DNA of 12,171 nucleotides from Phycisphaerae bacterium (GCA_022866005.1 JALHTV010000189.1:1-12171), one strand, 5' to 3'. Positions 1-7,792 are shown, numbered from the stretch's first letter. Program-made: numbers and translations. Notes: generated by a model from the sequence alone, not told the origin.

Positions 1-1365
1 CAACCGTTCCGCCAGTGGCGCCGGGACATTCGGACGCCGGATGACATCTGGGATCAGATCGTCAAGGCGGCACAGATTCCCGGTACGACCTCTGCGCCGA
101 AGCTCCAGCCCATCGCCGCGCGGATCGTCATGCTCCAGAGCGGCATGCGGGCGTCGATGGGCATCAAGGTCCGCGGGCCCAAGTTGGAGACCATCCAGGG
201 CTTCGGCCTGGAGCTGGAGCGGCTGCTGAGGGAGGTGCCCGCGGTCGAGCCGGCCACCGTTACGGCCGACCGGATCGTCGGCAAGCCTTACGTGGAAATC
301 GTTCCGGACCGGGCTGCGATGGACCGCTACGGCGTGAAGATGCGGGACTTCCAGGACGTCGTCGAGATCGCCATCGGCGGGGTGCCCGTCACGACGACCG
401 TGGAGGACTACCAGCGATTCGCGATCCGCGTGCGCTACGAGCGCGAGATGCGCGACAGCATCGAGGCCCTGGGCCGCGTGCTCGTGCCCGGGGCTGAGGG
501 TGAGCAGGTCCCCATCGAGCAGATTGCCGAGATCCGCTACGTCCGCGGGCCCCAGGAGATCAAGAGCGAAGACACGTTCCTGACCGGCTACGTCCTGTTC
601 GACATGAGGCCCGGCTGGGCCGAGGTGGACGTGGTCGAGCAGTGCCGCCGGTACCTGGACTCCAAGGTCGCCAGCGGGGAGCTGGCAATCCCCCAAGGCG
701 TCAGCTTCAGGTTCACCGGCACCTACGAGAGTCAGGTGCGCAGCCGCAAGACGCTGGCCGTCATCCTGCCGCTGGCGCTGTTCGTGATCTTCATGATCCT
801 GTACTTCCAGTTCCGCTCGGTGCCGACGACGCTGCTGGTGTTCGTGGGCATCTTCGTGGCCTGGTCGGGCGGGTTCCTGCTGATCTGGCTGTACGGGCAG
901 GGTTGGTTCCTGGACTTCTCGCTGTTCGGGGTGAACATGCGGGAGCTGTTCCGCGTCCACCCGGTGAACCTGTCGGTGGCGGTGTGGGTGGGGTTTTTGG
1001 CGCTGTTCGGCATCGCCAGCGACGACGGGGTGATCATGGCCACGTACCTGAATCAGTCGTTCGCCGCCCGCCGGCCGGGAACCCTCGCGGAAGTGCGCCA
1101 GGCCACCGTCGCCGGCGGCCAGCGGCGCATCCGGCCGTGCCTGATGACCACCGCGACGACCATCCTGGCGCTATTGCCGGTGCTCACCTCCACCGGCCGG
1201 GGCAGCGACATCATGGTGCCCATGGCCATTCCCTCCTTCGGCGGGATGGTCATCGCGGTGATGACCATGCTGATCGTGCCCGTGCTCTACTGTGCCGTCC
1301 AGGAGCGCAAGCTCAAGCTCCAACTGCGGGCCGTCCCCCCGCAGCCAGTCACTCAGGCTGAGTAG
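1..1365 (+). CDS. Heavy-metal efflux RND transporter (CusA/CzcA family), C-terminal part, 5' end outside window
   Basis: The frame is open from base 1 and codes for the last 454 residues of a protein whose family is usually about 1,000-1,100 residues. RND pumps of this class sit in the inner membrane and use the proton gradient to drive metal cations, or other substrates, through a trimeric envelope-spanning complex. Visible parts: a periplasmic porter domain up to about residue 245, including a LQSGMRASMGIKVRGP segment typical of CusA-like proteins. Then follow hydrophobic helices at about 250-270, 275-298, 322-342, 380-400 and 411-432. The segment ALFGIASDDGVIMATYL, with a buried acidic pair, and the GRGSDIMVPMAIPSFGGM stretch correspond to the conserved end of HME-RND pumps. 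Its adaptor and outer-membrane partners are not in view, so the substrate is unknown. It overlaps the convergent pgi gene by 13 bases. Confidence 0.93.
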   Translation, partial: QPFRQWRRDIRTPDDIWDQIVKAAQIPGTTSAPKLQPIAARIVMLQSGMRASMGIKVRGPKLETIQGFGLELERLLREVPAVEPATVTADRIVGKPYVEIVPDRAAMDRYGVKMRDFQDVVEIAIGGVPVTTTVEDYQRFAIRVRYEREMRDSIEALGRVLVPGAEGEQVPIEQIAEIRYVRGPQEIKSEDTFLTGYVLFDMRPGWAEVDVVEQCRRYLDSKVASGELAIPQGVSFRFTGTYESQVRSRKTLAVILPLALFVIFMILYFQFRSVPTTLLVFVGIFVAWSGGFLLIWLYGQGWFLDFSLFGVNMRELFRVHPVNLSVAVWVGFLALFGIASDDGVIMATYLNQSFAARRPGTLAEVRQATVAGGQRRIRPCLMTTATTILALLPVLTSTGRGSDIMVPMAIPSFGGMVIAVMTMLIVPVLYCAVQERKLKLQLRAVPPQPVTQAE

Positions 1366-2753
1366 GCCGGATCGGGGGACGTGAAGGGCTTGATCTCCGC
1401 CGCCAGCTCTTCGCTGCCGGGCCGGCCCATCAGGGCGAAGGTGGCCTGCTTGCCCAGCTCCACCGCCGGCTGATCGTAGGCGTTGACCTCCAGCAGCTCG
1501 CCCATCAGGCTGGTGGTGAACTCGTAGAGATAGATGAACTCGCCCACCGAGGGCGGCGTGATCGCGTTGAACCGCAGCGTCACGCTGGGCCGGCCCGATT
1601 CGGCCAGGGCGTATTCCGTCGCGGCCTTCTCGGCGTTCAGCAGCTTGGAGAGCTTCGTTCTTCGCAGGTAGCTCAGCCCCGGGGCGTCCGCGAAGACGTC
1701 CGGCACGGTGATGTCGCGCGGGTGCTTGCGAACCTCCAGAAAGATGATCAGCTTGTCATGGGGACCTTCGCGATAGAGCTGGATCTGGCTGTGCTGGTCG
1801 GTGGCGCCCAGGGCCTTGATGGGCGTCAGGCCGACGAAGACCTCCCTCCCCGCTCGGTCGAGCCGCTTGCCCAGCGACTCGGCCCAGAGCTGGCGGTACC
1901 AGTCGGCCAGGCCTCCCAGGCGGTTGGAGTAGGGCATCATGACGTGGATGGGCTTGCCCTTGGCCGTGGCGGCGAGAAACGAGATCGCGGCCAGCATGCA
2001 CGCGGGGTTCTGGCGCCAGGGCAGGGTTTCGGCGCGCTGCCGCATGGCCTCGGCGCCGGCGAGCAGCGCGTCGATGTCGATGCCGCACATCGCTGCCGAG
2101 AACAGCCCCACCGGTGAGAGCACGCTGAACCGCCCGCCGACGTTGTCGGGCACGACCAGCGTCGCGTAGCCGTCGGCGGCGGCGATGTCGTGCAGCGTGC
2201 CCTTGCGGGCGTCGGTGGTGGCCACGATGCGCCGCGCGAAGTCTCCGCCCAGCTTCTTGCGGAGCATCTCGCGGACGATCATGAACTGGGCGGCCGTCTC
2301 AGCCGTCTCACCGCTCTTGGAGATCACGTTCACCAGCGTCGTGCCTAGCCGCCTGCCCAGCAGGGCCAACGTGTCGCCGACCAGCGCGGGGTCCACGTTG
2401 TCCAGCACGAATAGCCTAGGGCCCCCGCGCTTGCGGTCGGACCGCAGGTTGTAGCCGGCCCCATTCAGCGCCGTCTGGAGGGCGATGTTGCCCAGCGCGC
2501 TGCCGCCGATGCCCAGGACGATCAGGTCGGTGGTGTTGGCGCGGTACTTGTCCACCAGTGCCTTGACGGCGGCCGGGTAGTCGCGGTGGGCGGGCAGGGC
2601 CGCGTAGCCCAGCGTCCCGCTGCGGACCTGCTCGCAGACGGCCGCGTGGGTGCGGCGCATCGGCTCCTCGAGCCGCTCCAGGTCCTCGGCCGTGACGCCG
2701 TGCTCCGGCGGCACGACGCGGTCGGAAGCATTCTTCCAGTACAGTTCGATCAT
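1353..2753 (-). CDS. pgi: Glucose-6-phosphate isomerase
   Basis: This cytosolic enzyme interconverts glucose 6-phosphate and fructose 6-phosphate in glycolysis and gluconeogenesis. At 466 residues it matches the short bacterial form (about 450) rather than the 550-residue E. coli/eukaryote form. Seen in order: the phosphosugar-binding motif VLGIGGSALGN (about 79-89), SKSGET (145-150), the first family signature NVGGRFSVLSPVG (204-216), WAESLGK with the probable catalytic Glu292, GATDQHSQIQ with His321, and the second signature NAYDQPAVELGK ending in Lys435. The second signature has Ala-Val-Glu where Gly-Val-Glu is usual. The ATG is preceded on the minus strand by AAAGGG with about 8 nt spacing, which supports this start. 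The gene stands alone on its strand, diverges from thiS, and runs tail to tail into the RND gene. I see no truncation. Confidence 0.97.
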   Translation of the reverse strand: MIELYWKNASDRVVPPEHGVTAEDLERLEEPMRRTHAAVCEQVRSGTLGYAALPAHRDYPAAVKALVDKYRANTTDLIVLGIGGSALGNIALQTALNGAGYNLRSDRKRGGPRLFVLDNVDPALVGDTLALLGRRLGTTLVNVISKSGETAETAAQFMIVREMLRKKLGGDFARRIVATTDARKGTLHDIAAADGYATLVVPDNVGGRFSVLSPVGLFSAAMCGIDIDALLAGAEAMRQRAETLPWRQNPACMLAAISFLAATAKGKPIHVMMPYSNRLGGLADWYRQLWAESLGKRLDRAGREVFVGLTPIKALGATDQHSQIQLYREGPHDKLIIFLEVRKHPRDITVPDVFADAPGLSYLRRTKLSKLLNAEKAATEYALAESGRPSVTLRFNAITPPSVGEFIYLYEFTTSLMGELLEVNAYDQPAVELGKQATFALMGRPGSEELAAEIKPFTSPDPAYSA

Positions 2754-2844
2754 CTCGCAATCCCTTTCGCTAGTTCCCGCGTCGGGTGCGGCCCCCAGAG
2801 CTTATGCCGACCAGGCGGGGATGTCCACTCGGCGGCGGCGCGGC

Positions 2845-2874
2845 TTGACCGGGCCTTCGGGAGCGCCCTATAAT
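2845..2874 (+). promoter_or_regulatory. Sigma70-type promoter of thiS
   Basis: TTGACC (2845-2850) and a perfect TATAAT (2869-2874) are separated by 18 bp. Transcription would begin near 2881, giving a leader of about 30 nt before thiS. The leader opens with a short G/C hairpin: GGGCC (2882-2886) pairs with GGCCC (2890-2894). The hexamers are seen directly; that they are used is inferred. Confidence 0.75.
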
Positions 2875-2909
2875 CGCCGCCGGGCCCCGGGCCCTTCGTG
2901 GAGTCGCCC

Positions 2910-3110
2910 ATGCGCGTCATCGTCAATGGCCACCCGCAGGACCACGCCGCCGCGACCACCCTGGCGCAATTGCTGGAGAGGCTGGCGCTGGAGCCGCGGC
3001 GGGTGGCGGTGGAGCTGAACCGCCGCATCGTGCCGCGGTCCCGCTACGCCGCCACGTCCCTGGCTGACCGCGACGAGCTTGAGATCGTCACGCTAGTCGG
3101 TGGAGGGTAA
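2910..3110 (+). CDS. thiS: ThiS sulfur-carrier protein for thiazole synthesis
   Basis: ThiS is a ubiquitin-fold carrier. Its C-terminal glycine is adenylated by ThiF and converted to a thiocarboxylate that donates sulfur to ThiG during formation of the thiamin thiazole ring. The 66-residue product has the family length and pattern: it begins MRVIVNG, has a LAQLLERL helix, then AVELNRRIVPRSRY, and ends EIVTLVGGG with the required C-terminal Gly-Gly. I chose the ATG at 2910 because GGAG (2900-2903) lies 6 nt upstream; a GTG at 2898 would add four residues. It is the first gene of the run that leads to thiG. The GGAGGG encoded by the last glycine codons (3102-3107) also serves as a ribosome-binding site for the next reading frame. 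Confidence 0.93.
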   Translation: MRVIVNGHPQDHAAATTLAQLLERLALEPRRVAVELNRRIVPRSRYAATSLADRDELEIVTLVGGG

Positions 3111-3114
3111 GTTC

Positions 3115-3399
3115 GTGGATGCCCTGCAACGGACGACCGTCGGGCGCGTGGGTCTCTATCTGTCGTTGGCGCCCTGGGTGGCCTTTGCGGCCCTGTGGCT
3201 CCTTCGCCCTGGGTGAGGCTCACCGGTCTCAGCCCTTGGCGGGCTGGCTATCACGTTGGGTGCGCCGCTGGCGTTTCTCATCGGCCTTGTGGGCCTGTTT
3301 ACCGATCGGCCGAAGCGGTGGGCCCTGGGGGCCTTGCTGGTGAGCGGGCCATTCGTGGCCCTGCTGTTGTGGTCGGTGATTGGACGTTTCTGTCGCTAA
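3115..3399 (+). pseudogene. Small three-helix membrane protein gene interrupted by an in-frame TGA
   Basis: A GTG at 3115 lies 4 nt after the thiS stop and 7 nt after GGAGGG (3102-3107), so initiation here looks intended. The frame reads MDALQRTTVGRVGLYLSLAP and on to a Leu-Leu-Arg-Pro-Gly segment, meets TGA at 3214-3216, and continues in the same frame for another 60 codons to TAA at 3397-3399. The continuation is clearly protein-like, for example LAITLGAPLAFLIGLVGLF then TDRPKRW then ALLVSGPFVALLLWSVIG. Read through, it would be a protein of about 94 residues with three hydrophobic segments (about 13-31, 40-60 and 68-90), with the TGA in the first loop. There is no frame change, so one base substitution, an assembly error or readthrough would all explain it. 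I do not recognise the family. Longer open frames in the same interval lack this hydrophobic pattern. Confidence 0.65.
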
Positions 3400-3427
3400 G
3401 CCAATGCGCGGCACGGCGGAACAGTGC

Positions 3428-4252
3428 ATGATGGACATGGACGCGCTCCACATCGCGGGCCTGGAGATCGCCAGCCGGCTGTTCGTCGGCACGGGCAAGT
3501 ACGCCACGTTTGAGCTGATGCGCGACTGCCTGGCCGAAAGCGGCTGCCAGGTGGTGACCGTGGCTGTGCGTCGCGAGCGGCTGATGGACAAGTCCGGCCG
3601 CAATATCCTGGACTTCCTGGACCCCCAGCGCTACGTCCTGCTGCCCAACACGGCCGGGTGCTTCAACGCCGCCGACGCCATCCGCACCGCCCGCCTGGGG
3701 CGCGAGCTGCTGGAGGGCCTGGGCAACCGCGGCGCTTCGTGGGTGAAGCTGGAGGTCCTGGGCGACCCCAAGACGCTCCTGCCCGACCCGGTGGGCACGC
3801 TGGAGGCGCTGAAGGTGCTCACGGGCGAAGGGCTTGCCGTGCTGTGCTACACCAGCGATGATCCGGTGATGGCCATGCGGATTAAGGAGGCTGGGGCCGC
3901 CTCGGTGATGCCGGCCGGCAGCCCCATCGGCTCCGGCCAGGGCGTGCTGAACCCCTGGAACCTCCGCATCATCCTCCAGGAGCTCAAGGCCGGCGACGCC
4001 GACTACCCCGTCATCGTCGATGCCGGCGTGGGCACGGCCAGTGACGTGACCATCGCGATGGAGCTGGGCGCCGACGGCGTGCTCCTGAATACCGGCATCG
4101 CCGGCGCCAAAGACCCCCTGGCCATGGCGCGGGCGATGCGCCTGGCCGTGGAGGCGGGGTACCTCGCGCGGCGGGCCGGGCGAATCCCGCGAAAGCTCTA
4201 CGCCACCGCCAGCTCCCCTCTGGAAGGCGTGATCGGTGCAGAAGACAGATGA
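3428..4252 (+). CDS. thiG: Thiazole synthase ThiG
   Basis: ThiG is a cytosolic TIM-barrel enzyme. It condenses 1-deoxy-D-xylulose 5-phosphate, dehydroglycine and the sulfur carried on ThiS thiocarboxylate into the thiazole phosphate moiety of thiamin. The 274-residue product shows the expected motifs: SRLFVGTGKY (17-25), VVTVAVRR, LLPNTAGC (71-78), WVKLEVLGD with the Schiff-base Lys107, MPAGSPIGSGQGVLNP, and the phosphate-binding end VDAGVGTASDVTIAMELGAD followed by VLLNTGIAGAKDP. The start is uncertain between adjacent ATGs at 3428 and 3431; a weak GCGGAA lies about 7 nt upstream, and an earlier ATG (3404) or TTG (3380) would only add a non-conserved tail. It is separated from thiS by the broken membrane gene. 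thiH/thiO and thiF are not in the window. Confidence 0.95.
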   Translation: MMDMDALHIAGLEIASRLFVGTGKYATFELMRDCLAESGCQVVTVAVRRERLMDKSGRNILDFLDPQRYVLLPNTAGCFNAADAIRTARLGRELLEGLGNRGASWVKLEVLGDPKTLLPDPVGTLEALKVLTGEGLAVLCYTSDDPVMAMRIKEAGAASVMPAGSPIGSGQGVLNPWNLRIILQELKAGDADYPVIVDAGVGTASDVTIAMELGADGVLLNTGIAGAKDPLAMARAMRLAVEAGYLARRAGRIPRKLYATASSPLEGVIGAEDR

Positions 4253-4742
4253 ACCATTGACCGGTGTGCCTGACCGAGCGGACCGGCGCATGGACCGCCG
4301 CACGCGCATCTGCATCTGGGTGATCATTGTGGGCTTGCTGAACTTCCTGGCCTACACGGTGCTGTACGTCTTTATCAACGGGGAGGCCGTCAACGGCTGG
4401 GTGGACGTGCAGGCGGGGGTGCGGCACTACTATCTCCAGTCCGGCACGGAAGTTGGCCACGGCGTGTTCCTCTACAGCGGCATCCACTCCATCAGCATCT
4501 GGATCACCGTGGCCGCGGTGATGCTGGCGATGCTGACGCTGGCCAAGGACCGCATCATCTCCTCCATGCACTCCACCGTCGTCCGCGGGCGAACGTTCAT
4601 CACGATCCTGGCCACGATCATCACGCTCACCACGGCCGTGGCGACGGTGTATTTCATCCTCATCTTCGCCCGCAAGCTTGCCCAGCCCAAGGCCGCCCCG
4701 CCCACCCCGGCCACCCAGGTGACCGCCCGCTCATGGCGCTGA
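4236..4742 (+). CDS. Unrecognised three-helix membrane protein
   Basis: I do not recognise this 168-residue protein. It has a charged N-terminus, a hydrophobic helix at about 25-47 (ICIWVIIVGLLNFLAYTVLY), a 35-residue loop with GWVDVQAGVRHYYLQSG and a His-rich VGHGVFLYSGIHS stretch, helices at about 82-103 and 119-146, and a Pro/Ala-rich tail. The HAMP-like spacing is not convincing, so no signalling role is claimed. The GTG at 4236 is chosen because GGAAGG (4222-4227) lies 8 nt upstream; an ATG at 4290 would remove 18 residues without harming the membrane part but lacks a clear ribosome-binding site. It overlaps thiG by 17 bases and the helicase gene by 10, so it is probably co-translated with them. 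The reality of the gene is well supported by hydrophobicity and overlaps; its function is unknown. Confidence 0.8.
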   Translation: MQKTDEPLTGVPDRADRRMDRRTRICIWVIIVGLLNFLAYTVLYVFINGEAVNGWVDVQAGVRHYYLQSGTEVGHGVFLYSGIHSISIWITVAAVMLAMLTLAKDRIISSMHSTVVRGRTFITILATIITLTTAVATVYFILIFARKLAQPKAAPPTPATQVTARSWR

Positions 4743-6715
4743 GCGTCGATGACATCCTGGCCCCGGGCGGGCTGGTGGAACGCGGCCTGGCGACCTACGA
4801 GCGGCGCGACGAGCAGTTGGAGATGGCCCGGGCGGTCGCGCAGGCGTTTGCGGCGCGCGAGCACCTGATCGTCGAAGCCGGCACCGGTGTGGGCAAGAGC
4901 TTCGCGTATCTGGCCCCGGCCATCCTCCAGGCCGCCGAGCACCGCCGCCGCGTCGTCGTCAGCACGTACACCATCGCCCTCCAGGAGCAGCTGGTCGGCA
5001 AGGACCTGCCCTTCCTGCACGACCTGCTGCCGGTTGAGTTCACCGCGACGCTGGGCAAGGGCCGGGGCAACTACATCTGCTTCCGCCGCCTGGCCGCCGC
5101 GGTCAAGGGCAGCGCCAAGCTGTTCGCCTCGGCGACCCACTCCGAGCAACTGGCGAAGCTGGCGGCCTGGGCGATGGAGACCGAGCTCGGCTCGCTCCAG
5201 GACATCACCTTCAAGGTCGACCCGGGCGTGTGGGACCGCGTCCGCAGCGACTCGGCCTCCTGCCGCTCGCGCGAGTGCCGCCACTACCCCCGCTGCCACC
5301 TCCAAGCCGCCCGCAAGCGCATGCAGACCAGCGACATCCTGGTGGTCAACCATGCGCTGTTCTTTGCGGACCTGGCGCTTCAGCCCAAGGCCGTGCGCCT
5401 GCTGGGCGACTACGAGCTGGTGGTGCTGGATGAGGCCCACACCGTCGAGCAGGTCGCGGGGGATCACTTCGGGACGTCGGTCTCCTCTGCCCAGGTGGCC
5501 TACCTGCTGCGCGAACTGTACAACGACCGCACCGACCGCGGCGTGCTGGCCCTGTCCGGCGACAAAGAGGCCATCGCCGCGGTCAACTGGGCCGCGACCG
5601 CGGCGGAGGGATTCTTCGACGCCCTGGCGACCTACGGGGGTCCGGGCGTCGCGGCCAGCGGGCGGATTCTGGAAGGCGGCATCGTGCCCAACACGCTCAC
5701 GCCGGCCCTGGGTGAAGTCGTCTCCGCCCTGCGCCACCTCCGCCGCCACGCGAGCGACGAGGAACAGGGCCAGGAGCTGTTCGGCTACGAGCAGCGCACC
5801 GGCGATTTGGCCGCGGCCACCGACGCCCTGATCGGCCAGGCCGACGCGGCTCAAGCGTACTGGATCAGCAGGCAGCCCTCCCGCGGGCGGGCGCTGGTGA
5901 CGCTGTCGTGCGCGCCCATCGACGTGGCGCCGATCGTCCGTGACAGGCTGTTCGACGCGGTGGGCTCAGCCGTGCTGACCAGCGCCACCCTCGCGACCGC
6001 CCGCGGCGGGAGACACGGCTTCGACTACATCCGCGGGCGGCTGGGCCTGGAGCACGGAGCGGACCTGCTCCTGGCCAGCCCCTTCGACTACCGCCGCCAG
6101 GCGAGGCTCTACGTGGAGACGCACCTGGGCGACCCCAATGACCTGGGCGAGTTTGTCCCGCGCGCCTGCGAGGCGATCGAGTACTACATCACCAAGTCCA
6201 CCGGCCGCTGCTTCGTGCTGTTCACCAGCTACGCGATGCTCGAGGCCTCGGCCGAGCGGCTGGCGGGCTTCTGCCGGGACAACGACTACCGCCTGTTCGT
6301 CCAGGGCGGTGAGCTGCCGCAGGGGGCCATGCTGCGGCAGTTCCGCACGCAGACCCGCTCGGTGCTGCTGGGGACCGCCAGCTTCTGGCAGGGCGTGGAC
6401 GTGGCCGGGGAGGCGCTGCGCAACGTGATCATCACCAAGCTGCCCTTTGCCGCCCCCGACAGTCCCTTGGTCGAGGCCCGCAGCGAGGCCATTCGCACCG
6501 CCGGCGGCAGCCCCTTCAACGACTACCAGGTCCCCGAGGCGATCATCCGCTTCAAGCAAGGCTTCGGCCGGCTCATCCGCTCGCGGACCGATACCGGCTT
6601 CGTGGTCGTGCTGGATCACCGTCTGGTGACCAGGCCCTACGGGCGGCTTTTCCTGGCGGCCCTGCCGGACATCGAAGTCGTCCGCGATGAGTTCGCCTCG
6701 CGGCAATCGCGTTGA
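4733..6715 (+). CDS. dinG: DinG/XPD-family ATP-dependent DNA helicase with Fe-S cysteines
   Basis: This superfamily 2 helicase of the DinG/XPD group (660 residues) would unwind DNA 5'-3', including D-loops or R-loops in damage repair, using ATP and an iron-sulfur cluster in helicase domain 1. Seen: Walker A EAGTGVGKS (48-56), STYTIALQEQL, then four cysteines spaced as in the Fe-S domain (Cys116, Cys177, Cys182, Cys188), DILVVNHALFF (201-211), the DEAH box at 233-236, the domain 2 segment SAVLTSATLAT, and motif VI QGFGRLIR (609-616). No N-terminal exonuclease domain is present, unlike some Gram-positive DinG proteins. The ATG at 4733 overlaps the preceding gene by 10 bases; its ribosome-binding site (AGGTGA, 10 nt away) is weak, which suggests translational coupling. 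The symbol is by family; YoaA-like roles are possible. Confidence 0.92.
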   Translation: MALSVDDILAPGGLVERGLATYERRDEQLEMARAVAQAFAAREHLIVEAGTGVGKSFAYLAPAILQAAEHRRRVVVSTYTIALQEQLVGKDLPFLHDLLPVEFTATLGKGRGNYICFRRLAAAVKGSAKLFASATHSEQLAKLAAWAMETELGSLQDITFKVDPGVWDRVRSDSASCRSRECRHYPRCHLQAARKRMQTSDILVVNHALFFADLALQPKAVRLLGDYELVVLDEAHTVEQVAGDHFGTSVSSAQVAYLLRELYNDRTDRGVLALSGDKEAIAAVNWAATAAEGFFDALATYGGPGVAASGRILEGGIVPNTLTPALGEVVSALRHLRRHASDEEQGQELFGYEQRTGDLAAATDALIGQADAAQAYWISRQPSRGRALVTLSCAPIDVAPIVRDRLFDAVGSAVLTSATLATARGGRHGFDYIRGRLGLEHGADLLLASPFDYRRQARLYVETHLGDPNDLGEFVPRACEAIEYYITKSTGRCFVLFTSYAMLEASAERLAGFCRDNDYRLFVQGGELPQGAMLRQFRTQTRSVLLGTASFWQGVDVAGEALRNVIITKLPFAAPDSPLVEARSEAIRTAGGSPFNDYQVPEAIIRFKQGFGRLIRSRTDTGFVVVLDHRLVTRPYGRLFLAALPDIEVVRDEFASRQSR

Positions 6716-6741
6716 CCCGGGCCCGGTCGTTTTGGGATATT
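6712..6741 (+). promoter_or_regulatory. Candidate sigma70-type promoter for the redox operon
   Basis: TTGACC (6712-6717, overlapping the helicase stop codon) and GATATT (6736-6741, four of six consensus bases) are 18 bp apart. This would give a leader of about 46 nt before the ATG at 6794. The sequence match is moderate, and co-transcription from the helicase gene is also possible. Confidence 0.4.
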
Positions 6742-6793
6742 GGCGTCACCGTCGGCCGCGTCGTGGCCGGCGGAGTGGTGTCGGAGCAATTGT

Positions 6794-7792
6794 ATGGCCT
6801 GGTGGAAGCGCACGGGCGGGGCGATGGAGACGGCGGTGGGTGCTGCCATCCTGGCGGCCCTGGCGGCCATCGCCGCGACCATCGTGGCCCGGCAGGTGAA
6901 CTACCGCTCGGTGTTCCTGACCTCTCTGGACTTCCCCTCGCCCGCGTCACCCGGTGCCGCCGCACCGGAAGTCGACCTGTCGGCCTACGCGCCGGAGGGC
7001 TTTGCGCCGATGTCGGCGGCGGAGTCGTTCGGCCCCGAGGACCTCTACAACAAGATCGACGGCCGGGCCGACCTGTACCTGACCGCGGGCGTCGTCGCCC
7101 TGCGCTGCCAGCGCTTCGCCGAGCGGGCCAATGCGGAGTCGTGGATGGAGGTGTACGTCTACGACATGCACTCGGCGGACAACGCCTTCACCGTTTACAG
7201 CAAGCAGAAGCGGCCCGAGGCGGCGGAACTGACCGCACTGACGTACCAGACGTCCAGCTCCCTGCACTTCGTCCACGGCCGATACTACGTCGAGATTGTC
7301 ACCGGCAGCGGGAGCGAGACGATCCTGCGCGCCGAGCGGGAGTACCGCCAGAAGTTCATCGCCTCCGTGCCCGGCGGCCCGGGGCCCGCGACCCAGGATG
7401 CGGGGCTATTTCCCGCCGGGGGGCTTCAGGCCGGCAGCATCTGGCGGGCCGGGGCGGAGGACTTCGGCGTCAAGGGCTTCGAGGGCACCTTCCTGGCGAC
7501 CTTCCAGGTGCACGGGACGACCGTGATCGCCTTCCTGGCTCGTCGGCCCAGCCCCGAAGCCGCGGCCCAGGCAGCCGCGGCCTATCGCGAGTCGTTCCGG
7601 TCCTTCGGGGCAACGATCGAGCTGGCGCCGGCGGAGGTCCCCGGCGGCTCGGTGATCACGATGCTGGGCACGACCAAGCTCGTTTTCTCGTGCGGGCCCT
7701 TCGTGGCTGGGGTGCACGAAAGTCCCAATCGTCCCGCGGCCCAGAAGGTCGCGGCGGCCCTCTACGCTGCCTTGGCGGAGGCGCACCCGTGA
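6794..7792 (+). CDS. Membrane-anchored exported protein, probably DUF6599 family
   Basis: A 332-residue protein with a short basic N-terminus (MAWWKRTGG), one uncleaved-looking hydrophobic helix at about 12-32, and a long soluble domain expected outside the cytoplasm. The soluble part contains EDLYNKIDGRADLYLTAGVV, then WMEVYVYDM, and later FVHGRYYVEIVTGSG. These remind me of the uncharacterised family I know as DUF6599, which I recall next to DUF362 and ferredoxin genes; that name is from memory and moderately certain. No catalytic motif or metal site is evident, and there are only two cysteines outside the anchor. The ATG at 6794 has GGAG (6783-6786) at 7 nt; upstream in-frame starts lack one. 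Its stop overlaps the next start in GTGA, so it is the first gene of a coupled operon and probably a structural partner of the redox proteins that follow. Confidence 0.82.
   Translation: MAWWKRTGGAMETAVGAAILAALAAIAATIVARQVNYRSVFLTSLDFPSPASPGAAAPEVDLSAYAPEGFAPMSAAESFGPEDLYNKIDGRADLYLTAGVVALRCQRFAERANAESWMEVYVYDMHSADNAFTVYSKQKRPEAAELTALTYQTSSSLHFVHGRYYVEIVTGSGSETILRAEREYRQKFIASVPGGPGPATQDAGLFPAGGLQAGSIWRAGAEDFGVKGFEGTFLATFQVHGTTVIAFLARRPSPEAAAQAAAAYRESFRSFGATIELAPAEVPGGSVITMLGTTKLVFSCGPFVAGVHESPNRPAAQKVAAALYAALAEAHP

Noticed and set aside
2780..2827. Minus-strand promoter for pgi (TGGACA with CATAAG)
   Set aside because: The spacing of 15 bp and a 4-of-6 -10 match are too poor to support a call.
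3211..3236. Possible selenocysteine insertion at the TGA, with short pairing around it (GGTGAG...CTCACC)
   Set aside because: The pairing would include the TGA itself and leave almost no loop; no bacterial SECIS-like hairpin at the right distance and no redox motif in the protein.
3119..3431. Open frames at 3119-3343 and 3195-3431
   Set aside because: They lack the hydrophobic pattern and depend on out-of-frame starts; the GTG 3115 frame explains the ribosome-binding site and the membrane segments.
3299..5854. Long minus-strand open frames opposite thiG and the helicase gene (3299-4327 and 4472-5854)
   Set aside because: They are antisense shadows common at this GC content; their products are low-complexity, rich in Gly/Arg/His/Gln, and match no family.
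6714..6733. Terminator after the helicase gene: GACC/GGTC hairpin followed by TTTT
   Set aside because: The stem is only 4 bp with a 7-nt loop, and it overlaps the candidate promoter; too weak to call.
6712..7788. A very long open frame (6712-8793) that would give a 693-residue protein
   Set aside because: The first 359 codons read as Arg/Gly/Pro-rich shadow of the DUF6599-type gene. Only the part from GTG 7789, with its Shine-Dalgarno and Tat signal, is protein-like.
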